Source: Deltaproteobacteria bacterium
GTDB taxonomy: Bacteria; Desulfobacterota; SM23-61
DNA length: 6,497 nt
Direction: 5' to 3'
Assembly: GCA_029857975.1 (NCBI GenBank)
Contig: JAOUFX010000175.1
Span: forward strand, 1-6,497
Shown piece by piece: positions 1-4,549 of this stretch (positions are counted from its first letter, which is position 1; the number at the start of each line of letters is the position of its first letter). The position numbers and the translations under genes were made by a program. The notes below the pieces were generated by a model, which saw only the letters and a list, made by a program, of their open reading frames with translations, searched no databases and was not told the DNA's origin.

Positions 1-1
1 C

Positions 2-88
2 GAGCTGAATAAGGTTTCCCATGGGCATTTCATCTTCAGCATCCCGAAGATTTGACGGCGGTCCGTTTTCAATTATTTTAACCCGTAA
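2..88 (+). pseudogene. Decayed IS91-family transposase fragment
   Basis: Reading from base 2 gives a short peptide containing HGHFIFSIPKI, then an in-frame TGA (53-55), then RRSVFNYFNP and a TAA at 86-88. This resembles the conserved stretch of IS91/Y2-type transposases that reads roughly H-R-H-x-V-F-S-I-P-K-I-L-R-R-Y-F-x-Y-D. The Leu codon after the Ile appears to have become a stop, while the Arg-Arg and an aromatic tail persist. The N-terminal part would lie upstream of the window. The catalytic Tyr motifs, which lie further downstream in the family, are absent, so the copy is dead. The family assignment comes from memory of the motif over about 25 residues. A chance match is possible but unlikely given the FSIPKI core. 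Confidence 0.55.
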
Positions 89-482
89 TATTTCCTATTC
101 ACTACGGGTCGCTACTCAACAGTAGGTGATAGTGTTAAATTTGGCAGGAAGCCGAAATTTCCCTGAATAAAAAGGAGTTTATCCTGAAATGTTGTTTTTA
201 GGATTTTTCCTTGGAGGGCAACACTTCAAGCGCAAGTCATCGATTTGGACTTCAAGACCCAGGCTATTTCCATAGGCAATTTTCCCCTTGACTGCTCATG
301 AATAAGAGAGTATTTATGGGTCAATTATTCCCATCTCTGTCTGATTAACCAACAACCTGCCCTCTGGCCTTCTGGAGAAGCGTATGAAAAGGAATTTCCG
401 GAAGGTGACCATACAAAGACTTGAAGGGAATTTCTATTCCTTTGGAGCCATTTCTTATCTATCGCTCCGGTTTGCATTGGTC

Positions 483-499
483 TTATCAAGTCTTGATAA
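483..499. promoter_or_regulatory. 17-bp perfect palindrome, possible operator
   Basis: TTATCAAG and CTTGATAA form perfect 8-bp arms around a single T. The half-site CTTGATAA recurs at 651-658, directly before the start codon at 662. A symmetric site plus a second half-site upstream of the same gene suggests binding of a dimeric regulator. No regulator gene is visible here, so this is only a candidate. Confidence 0.3.
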
Positions 500-629
500 C
501 AACAAAACCACCCGAGCACCGAAGTTTGGTTAAGTGAATGAAAATATATAATTTTTACACGAAAAATGGTATTGAGTCAGTTGAGATATATAGGCTCAAA
601 ACCGCTTTGCTAAAGGTCAAAGGTAGACC

Positions 630-649
630 GGCCTAATTACTGTTAGGCC
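630..649. repeat. Hairpin GGCCTAA/TTAGGCC before the hydrolase gene
   Basis: Seven-base perfect arms (630-636 and 643-649) enclose the loop TTACTG. There is no T-tract, so it is not an intrinsic terminator. The right arm includes GTTAGGC (642-648), which matches the integron core-site consensus GTTRRRY. The 10 bases TTAGGCCTCT at 643-652 are the exact reverse complement of 1249-1258, the last bases of the downstream gene including its stop codon. Confidence 0.5.
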
Positions 650-661
650 TCTTGATAAGCG

Positions 662-1258
662 ATGAACCCAATCACGCACTTTCTGGCTTCGTGGTCGCTG
701 GCTGACGCGCTTCGGCTCCGAGCTCGAGACCGGGCATTGGCAACCTGGTGCGGTGTTCTTCCTGATGCCGACGGACTTGGTGTCCTGCTCGACGGGGCCA
801 ATCGTCTTCTAGGGCGTGCCGGCTCGTGGTACTACGGCGACTACCACCACGCTGTGCTCCACGGTGTCTTTGCCGCGGTTGTCATTCCGGTGGTCATGTC
901 GTTCTTCGCCGCCCAGCGCCTCCGCATGTTCGCCGTCGGCGTTCTTGCAGTTCACTTTCATTTCCTCTGCGACGTCGTCGGCTCTCGCGGAGCCGGCGCT
1001 GACGATTTCTGGCCGCTTTCGTACCTTGCTCCGTTCTCGCAACGTCTGACCATCCAGTGGTCTGGGCAGTGGTCGCTCAACGCCTGGCCCAACATTGTAT
1101 TCACGCTGCTTTTTATTGCCTTTGCCTTTTTCCGAGCGATCCGTGCGGGATATTCTCCTATCGGGGTCTTTGGTGCGGGGGCCGATCGTGTTTTCGTCGA
1201 GACGGTGCGAAACCGCTGGCGCTTGTTCAGGCACGTGGCGCCCAGCCGAGAGGCCTAA
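662..1258 (+). CDS. YdjM/DUF457-type membrane-associated metal-dependent hydrolase
   Basis: This 198-residue protein fits the PF04307 family (YdjM, 'LexA-binding inner membrane-associated hydrolase'), whose substrate is not established. Conserved histidine and aspartate positions appear in family order: H6 in NPITHF, PDAD at 34-37, a His cluster at H62/H63/H67 (normally HRGxTHS), and HFHFLCD at 98-104 with D104, followed by W116. Hydrophobic segments at about 68-84, 88-104 and 143-160 suggest an integral inner-membrane protein. The C-terminus is basic and probably cytoplasmic. The length is normal for the family. The ATG at 662 has no clear Shine-Dalgarno site, so the start is chosen on homology to the family N-terminus and may be leaderless or poorly translated. 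It is much GC-richer than its flanks and stands alone, which suggests transfer. The stop codon lies inside a GCCTAA box complementary to the sequence just before the gene (see findings). Confidence 0.75.
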   Translation: MNPITHFLASWSLADALRLRARDRALATWCGVLPDADGLGVLLDGANRLLGRAGSWYYGDYHHAVLHGVFAAVVIPVVMSFFAAQRLRMFAVGVLAVHFHFLCDVVGSRGAGADDFWPLSYLAPFSQRLTIQWSGQWSLNAWPNIVFTLLFIAFAFFRAIRAGYSPIGVFGAGADRVFVETVRNRWRLFRHVAPSREA

Positions 1259-1441
1259 GGTGTTACAGCGGACGGCTAATAGCTGCTGCTGATCTCGACA
1301 TTGCTCCCTTGCAACCAGAAATCATCACTCCTTGACGTTGGCTAATCTCCACAACTTTTAGGTGCTATCAACATCTCCTTGATCTTTAAAAAGTGGTGTT
1401 CAAAGCTTAACAGACTCTTCCCAGTGCCCAGCTTCTGCAGC

Positions 1442-1496
1442 CTTGGGGAGCCATCCCAAGACAAAAGGCTGGTCATCTGCGGATCAAGCCTTTTTT
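1442..1496 (+). terminator. Intrinsic terminator preceded by a small hairpin
   Basis: The main hairpin pairs AAAAGGC (1463-1469) with GCCTTTT (1488-1494). The stem continues as TGGTC (1470-1474) with GATCA (1482-1486) around one bulged A, and the loop is 1475-1481. It ends in six T residues (1491-1496), a classical Rho-independent signal on the + strand. Just upstream, CTTGGG (1442-1447) pairs with CCCAAG (1455-1460). The A-run on the left arm may give weak activity in the other direction. It would end transcripts from the hydrolase gene about 200 bases upstream and insulate the catabolic cluster. Confidence 0.65.
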
Positions 1497-1543
1497 ATGC
1501 TTATGCGATGGATGCCAATGTCATTTTAGGTGTATATCCTGCC

Positions 1544-1570
1544 GAATTCTGGGGACATATCACTTAATTC
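1544..1570. repeat. Solo palindromic repeat with GAATT...AATTC ends
   Basis: The 27-bp element begins GAATTCTGGGGACA and ends CACTTAATTC, with GAATT and AATTC as inverted termini. I recall very similar sequences (GGGGACA followed by a variable AT stretch and CTTAATTC) flanking REP-associated or IS200-like transposase genes in Desulfobacterota genomes. No transposase is present here, so this would be a solo copy. The link is from memory and is not proven by the sequence. Confidence 0.4.
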
Positions 1571-1588
1571 TTTTGTGCGCAAATTACC

Positions 1589-1617
1589 TTGACACACAAT
1601 TCCCTTTTTTGTATGTT
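1589..1617 (+). promoter_or_regulatory. Sigma-70-like promoter for the catabolic cluster
   Basis: A perfect -35 TTGACA (1589-1594) is followed after 17 bases by TATGTT (1612-1617), a 4/6 match to TATAAT. Transcription would begin near 1624, giving a leader of about 200 bases before the first intact gene at 1827. It lies downstream of the terminator at 1463-1496. It overlaps the ATG of the orphan ORF at 1613, so a transcript from it would not contain that start codon. Confidence 0.45.
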
Positions 1618-1747
1618 TGACCCATCCCAAAGCGAGTTCTTATTAATTAATCTGGCGCTCGTTGCCGAGGCCGTGGCTGGGGCTGTGCAAAAGAGAGAAG
1701 AAACCCGGGGGTCCCATTACCGGAGGGATTTTGAAAGAGCGCGGTAA
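1613..1747 (+). pseudogene. Orphan C-terminus of an SDH/FRD-type flavoprotein
   Basis: This 44-codon open frame starts ATG TTT GAC and ends in TAA at 1745-1747. It contains NLALVAEAVAGAV (NLA begins at 1649), then REETRGSHYRRDF. That matches the C-terminal signature of succinate dehydrogenase, fumarate reductase and L-aspartate oxidase flavoproteins (typically E-L-R-N-x-L-x-V-A...R-x-E-S-R-G-x-H-Y-R-x-D-F). It lacks the whole FAD domain and most of the helical C-terminal domain, and I see no FAD-domain coding upstream. The intact flavoprotein at 4550-6172 has a related but different ending (GGYYREDFPSNLL), so this is not a simple copy of its 3' end. It is most likely the scar of a deleted paralogue. 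No ribosome binding site is evident for its ATG. Confidence 0.6.
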
Positions 1748-1826
1748 GAGTTGAATCTGCCTTTCTTTATTTCTCGGGAGGGAGAGAGTCTGCGCGTCGA
1801 AGCGAGAAAGATATGAAAGGAGAAAA

Positions 1827-2609
1827 ATGGAGATGGATCAACACCTGCTGGTGCAGAAGAAAGACGGGATCGCTACGCTCCTCATCAACCGTCCGGAGGT
1901 GCGCAACGTTCTGACCGGCGAGATGTACAAGGGGCTTGCCCAGTACCTTTACGATCTGGACCAAGATGAGGAGGTATCGGTGATCGTAATCCGAGGAGCG
2001 GGAGAGAAGGCCTTTTGCGCAGGTTCGGATGTAAATTATTTTTTAAATAAGACCGTTCTGGAGCGTCAGAAACATTTCGCCAACGTGGCCGAGCTCATGC
2101 AGGCTCCCGCCAGGATCGGCAAGCCGGTCATTGCCGCCGTGCGGGGGTATGCTCTGGGAGCGGGATGCGCCCTGGCTGCGGCCTGCGACCTGTCCATCGC
2201 GACCGAGGACTCCCTCCTGGGGATCCCGGAGGTGGAGATCGGGATTTTCCCCATGACCATCACCCCGGTCATTATCCGTCGAGTCGGGGTCCATCGAGCG
2301 CTGGAGATTATGATTTTGGGTGAACGAATGAAAGCCCCGAGGGCTGCGGAAATAGGCCTCATCAATAAAGCGGTGGCAGGGAAAGATTTCGAAGAGGAGA
2401 TTTCCCGGTGGGCGACCAAACTGGCGGCCGCGACCCCCGTGGCGGTCCGCATGGGGAAGTTTGCCTTCTATAATTGCCTCGACATAGAGTACTTCAAGGC
2501 CATCAAGTACATGGGCAATATGATGGCCATCAATGCCTCCTCCGAAGACTGTGCCGAGGGGATTTCGGCCTTCTTCGAGAAGAGGAAGCCCCGATGGAAG
2601 GCGCGATGA
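1827..2609 (+). CDS. Enoyl-CoA hydratase/isomerase (crotonase) family protein
   Basis: This 260-residue protein has the usual length and layout of a crotonase. It has the N-terminal INRPEVRNVL strand-turn, a first oxyanion-hole motif FCAGSDV (63-69), a second oxyanion-hole loop GYALGAGCALAAACDL (107-122), IPEVEIGI (133-140), and the C-terminal FFEKRKPRWKAR tail. It should act on an acyl-CoA thioester in the cytoplasm. Of the two glutamates used by classical hydratases, the second is present (E135) but the first, normally in GGGCE, is Ala115. That pattern fits an isomerase, hydrolase or other crotonase reaction better than standard water addition. The FPMTITPVIIRRVG segment recalls methylglutaconyl-CoA hydratase-type members more than FadB. 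AAAGGAG at 1816-1822 lies 4 bases before ATG 1827 and 10 before the in-frame ATG 1833, so either start is possible. It is the first intact gene after the promoter at 1589. Confidence 0.88.
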   Translation: MEMDQHLLVQKKDGIATLLINRPEVRNVLTGEMYKGLAQYLYDLDQDEEVSVIVIRGAGEKAFCAGSDVNYFLNKTVLERQKHFANVAELMQAPARIGKPVIAAVRGYALGAGCALAAACDLSIATEDSLLGIPEVEIGIFPMTITPVIIRRVGVHRALEIMILGERMKAPRAAEIGLINKAVAGKDFEEEISRWATKLAAATPVAVRMGKFAFYNCLDIEYFKAIKYMGNMMAINASSEDCAEGISAFFEKRKPRWKAR

Positions 2610-2617
2610 AGGCAGCG

Positions 2618-2645
2618 GAGAGCATGGAGCAGAGAGCATGGGGCT
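2618..2645 (+). repeat. Two tandem 14-bp direct repeats
   Basis: The unit GAGAGCATGGAGCA (2618-2631) is followed at once by GAGAGCATGGGGCT (2632-2645), with 12 of 14 bases identical. It sits in the gap between the ECH-family and cyclase genes. A 25-codon frame starting at 2606 (ATGA overlap with the upstream stop) spans it, but it looks like a by-product of the repeat and not a gene. Confidence 0.5.
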
Positions 2646-2744
2646 TGGGGGTCCTGGGGATTAGAATCGAGGATATATTTTAAAGGCTCGAAGAAAAGAT
2701 CGCCTTGCCCCAATCCAAGAAAAGAGAAATAGGGAGGTTTAAAA

Positions 2745-3413
2745 ATGGGGAAAGTCATCGATATGTCCCATGTCATCATTCCTGGCAAATCAGATCGCAA
2801 GTTCATTCTGGAAACGATCGGAGCCGATGAGGTCAACCCCAACGTGGTGCGTTTGCCGAATCAATGGTATATCATGAATAACATCCAGATGGTGAGTCAT
2901 ATCGGTACCCACATCGAAGCTCCCTTCCATATTCGCAAAGATGGTCTGGATCTGGCCAGACTCCCCTTGGAAAAATTCTGGGGAGAAGCCGTAATCCTGG
3001 ATCTAAGGAACCTGCCTCCAAGACAAGAAATTTCCTCAGACCAAGTGGCCGATGCGGCCCGAAGAGCTGGCCGCATTCACCGGGGAGATATCGTATTGGG
3101 CAACCTGGGATTTTCCAGGTTTTATGGAACTCCAGAATATCAACAGAATCCCTTTTTCTCGACGAAAGCGATTCAATGGCTGATTCAAGAAGGCATGAAG
3201 ATGATGGGAGTGGATGCCTCCGGAGTGGAAATCCCCGGGAGCGAGAGTCACGTGAATCACCATGCCCTCTTTGAAAGAGAAATCCCCTTAATCGAGAATT
3301 TGACCGGCTTTGATCAGATCACCAAAACGAGGGTGCAACTGTATGCGTTTCCCATCGCCGTTGAAGGCCTGGAATCATTCCCGGTTAGGGTCGTTGCCTT
3401 CGAGCCGGATTGA
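2745..3413 (+). CDS. Cyclase/kynurenine formamidase-like metal-dependent hydrolase (PF04199)
   Basis: This 222-residue protein belongs to the cyclase family, which includes KynB-type formamidases, isatin hydrolase and polyketide cyclases. These enzymes use divalent metal to hydrolyse amides, lactams or cyclic diketones. The signature HxGTHxDxPxH appears as HIGTHIEAPFH (52-62), with Glu58 in place of the usual Asp. The second conserved region is present as HVNHHALFEREIPLIENL (169-186), including H172/H173 and E184. KVIDMSHVI at the N-terminus matches the usual opening 'DLSH'. GGGAGG (2732-2737) lies 7 bases before the ATG, a strong start. It follows the ECH-family gene by 135 bases and is itself followed by a hairpin, so it could end a two-gene transcript. 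The substrate cannot be read from the sequence. I see no tryptophan-catabolism neighbours, so KynB is unlikely. Confidence 0.85.
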   Translation: MGKVIDMSHVIIPGKSDRKFILETIGADEVNPNVVRLPNQWYIMNNIQMVSHIGTHIEAPFHIRKDGLDLARLPLEKFWGEAVILDLRNLPPRQEISSDQVADAARRAGRIHRGDIVLGNLGFSRFYGTPEYQQNPFFSTKAIQWLIQEGMKMMGVDASGVEIPGSESHVNHHALFEREIPLIENLTGFDQITKTRVQLYAFPIAVEGLESFPVRVVAFEPD

Positions 3414-3479
3414 TTCGGTTTATTCCGGCATGACCGCTGCGCCATTCGCCAAGGCTGAAAATCTTTGGCCGGCCCAAGG

Positions 3480-3513
3480 GGGTGCGCTTGCCTAATAAGG
3501 CACCCGCTCTTTC
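3480..3513 (+). terminator. Hairpin after the cyclase gene, weak terminator
   Basis: GGGTGC (3480-3485) pairs with GCACCC (3500-3505). The stem continues as CTT (3487-3489) with AAG (3497-3499) across one bulged G, around a 7-base loop. The tract after it (GCTCTTTC) is only weakly T-rich. It may terminate or attenuate transcription 70 bases beyond the cyclase stop, or stabilise an mRNA 3' end. Confidence 0.45.
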
Positions 3514-3603
3514 ATCGGTTCAAGCCTGATATGGATGTACGTCGTTCCAATCGAGGGAGGAATCGTTTCTGGGCAAGGAGGTCGCGGACTCCAGCCGCTG
3601 CGG

Positions 3604-3675
3604 AACCCAGGAAGTCTCTTCGGAGGATGGTTTTTTTCCCGCCGATTCTGCGGCGCGCGCCCCCTCGGCCCGGGC
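3604..3675 (+). repeat. Intergenic repeat, copy A
   Basis: The block CCCGCCGATTCTGC at 3638-3651 is exactly repeated at 6238-6251. Similarity continues rightward (GCGC, then a C-rich stretch ending in CCCGGGC) and leftward (ACCCAGG...GTCTC). Here a 15-base insertion-like difference includes a T7 run at 3631-3637. The flanks CCCAG (3606-3610) and CTGGG (3675-3679) can pair. No coding potential is recognised between the cyclase stop and the VOC gene. Confidence 0.5.
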
Positions 3676-3711
3676 TGGGGGAATATTCCAGTATGAGGAG
3701 GTTCATTGCCT

Positions 3712-4149
3712 ATGGCTATTTTTGAATATATTCACCATGTAGCCTATGTGGTTGCCGATATGGATTACGCCATCCGAGTCTTCCGCGAGGTATTTGAATT
3801 GGAGATGATCGATCGTCACACCTGCGAGGGGGAACGGAGTTTCGAGATGGCCACCTTCCGCTGTGGCCCAACTCACATCGAGGTCATGCGGCCGATTTCC
3901 TACCCCGCTCTCGAGCAATTTCTCCACGATCATGGCCCGGGGCTATCCCATGTGGCCTTTGCCGTAAAAAACTTGCCGGAGAAGATAAAAAAACTGCAAG
4001 AGAAGGGAATTCAGATAAAAGACCCGGGAGTATTCGTCGCCAGAACGGGATGGACCATCGCCAACTTTGACCATGATAAATCTGATCTTCCCTTTTTCCA
4101 AGATCCATATCATGACGATCACCTTGCTGAAGCGGAAGAGAAGAGATAG
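3712..4149 (+). CDS. VOC (glyoxalase/methylmalonyl-CoA epimerase-fold) protein
   Basis: This protein of about 145 residues is built from two beta-alpha-beta-beta-beta units. Unit one begins IHHVAYVVADMDYAIRVF (7-24, with H9 as the usual first metal ligand) and runs to HIEVMRP (55-61, E57). Unit two begins LSHVAFAVKNL (78-88, H80). These three residues fit three of the four VOC metal ligands. The fourth, normally a Glu near the C-terminus, is not obvious: the tail reads FDHDKSDLPFFQ and ends in an acidic HDDHLAEAEEKR. The protein may act as an epimerase, lyase or dioxygenase-like enzyme, possibly on a CoA ester. AGGAGG (3696-3701) lies 10 bases before ATG 3712 and 4 before an in-frame TTG at 3706. 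ATG is preferred, because MAIFEYIHHVAYV is a typical VOC N-terminus. The truncated SDR follows after 76 bases. Confidence 0.85.
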   Translation: MAIFEYIHHVAYVVADMDYAIRVFREVFELEMIDRHTCEGERSFEMATFRCGPTHIEVMRPISYPALEQFLHDHGPGLSHVAFAVKNLPEKIKKLQEKGIQIKDPGVFVARTGWTIANFDHDKSDLPFFQDPYHDDHLAEAEEKR

Positions 4150-4225
4150 AGAAGGGACCGCATCAAATCGTGGTTCATCTGTTAAGAACCGGCCCTTGAA
4201 AGAAAGACAGGGAAGGGATTCTTAC

Positions 4226-4513
4226 ATGGGACTGCCCGAAGGCAAGGCAGCCCTGTGGGCGCTAACCCAGTGTACAGCCCTGGACGGCCGGGAGTTCGCC
4301 ATCTCCGCCAGCTGTCTGAATCCCGGCAATACTCAGGTGGAACGCAGATCGGGTGGCCAGACGCAAACGGGCCGGGACCAAGGAATGGAGCCCGTGATTT
4401 CGGTGGATGATATTGCCCGGACGGCTCTTTTAATGGCCACCCTATCCCCGGGGGCCAGTATGTTGGAAACGGTGGTCTTGCCGATCAAACAGAAGTATAT
4501 CGGTCGAGGATGA
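4226..4513 (+). pseudogene. C-terminal remnant of a short-chain dehydrogenase (SDR)
   Basis: The frame contains GKAALWALTQ (matching the helix after YxxxK), then ISASCLNPGNT (the SDR PG motif after strand 6), VDDIARTALLMATL, and a C-terminus ETVVLPIKQKYIGRG. Only about 95 residues remain of a family length near 250. The TGxxxGxG nucleotide-binding motif and the catalytic Ser are missing. At the YxxxK motif the Lys is present, but the Tyr position reads Leu (LPEGK). The open frame extends upstream to 4067, overlapping the VOC gene out of frame, but that part has no SDR character. ATG 4226 has a GGGAAGGGA tract about 7 bases before it, so the fragment may still be translated. It cannot be an active dehydrogenase alone. 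It probably results from a deletion of about 500 bases. Confidence 0.75.
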
Positions 4514-4549
4514 CCGTTTAAAAAGGGATGAAGTGAGGAAAACGGTAGG

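Larger units (their letters stand above)
89..661. other. AT-rich non-coding region with small dyads
   Basis: I find no convincing gene in this stretch. Short open frames on both strands have no recognisable motif and no good ribosome binding site. It contains several inverted repeats: ACCCGTA at 81-87 with TACGGGT at 103-109; CTACT at 112-116 with AGTAG at 121-125; a nested dyad at 172-212 (AAGGA/TCCTT outside ATCCT/AGGAT); the 17-bp palindrome at 483-499; and the hairpin at 630-649. A perfect -10-like TATAAT lies at 547-552, but I see no good -35 for it. The base composition is clearly more AT-rich than the gene that follows. Next to a dead transposase, the stretch reads as scar DNA. Confidence 0.5.
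1259..1612. other. AT-rich intergenic region, terminator and repeat only
   Basis: No supportable gene is present. A 62-codon open frame at 1379-1567 starts with TTG, lacks a ribosome binding site and spans the terminator hairpin, so it is judged non-coding. The region holds two tandem hairpins (1442-1460 and 1463-1496), a solo palindromic repeat (1544-1570) and the -35 of a promoter. GTTGGCT at 1337-1343 is the only distant resemblance to an integron right core site, and no strong long dyad joins it to 1253-1259. Confidence 0.5.

Noticed and set aside
325..519. 64-codon minus-strand open frame
   Set aside because: It has no recognisable motif and no ribosome binding site. It lies in AT-rich scar DNA and includes the 483-499 palindrome.
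630..649. Hairpin as an intrinsic terminator
   Set aside because: The stem is good, but no T-tract follows on either strand. It is kept only as a repeat and possible core-site remnant.
809..1234. 141-codon minus-strand frame opposite the hydrolase gene
   Set aside because: The plus-strand protein has ordered family motifs. The minus-strand peptide is a highly charged antisense by-product of GC-rich codons.
1253..1343. A complete integron attC site
   Set aside because: The left box is GCCTAAG and the only right box candidate is GTTGGCT, which are not complementary. I found no extended interior dyad, so it is not called as a feature.
1379..1567. 62-codon plus-strand frame with a TTG start
   Set aside because: It has no Shine-Dalgarno site, runs through the intrinsic terminator at 1463-1496 and ends inside the solo repeat. 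The peptide resembles nothing I know.
2606..2683. 25-codon frame overlapping the crotonase stop by ATGA
   Set aside because: Translational coupling is possible, but the peptide is mostly produced by the 14-bp tandem repeat and has no recognisable features.
2043..2842. Long minus-strand frames opposite the crotonase and cyclase genes
   Set aside because: They are antisense shadows of well-supported genes, with no motifs and no start signals.
3465..3725. 86-codon frame in the cyclase-VOC gap
   Set aside because: It is Arg/Pro-rich low-complexity translation of a repeat-bearing spacer and overlaps the start of the VOC gene.
4067..4225. Upstream extension of the SDR frame into the VOC gene
   Set aside because: This part overlaps the VOC coding sequence out of frame and shows no SDR sequence. 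The SDR similarity begins near 4240.
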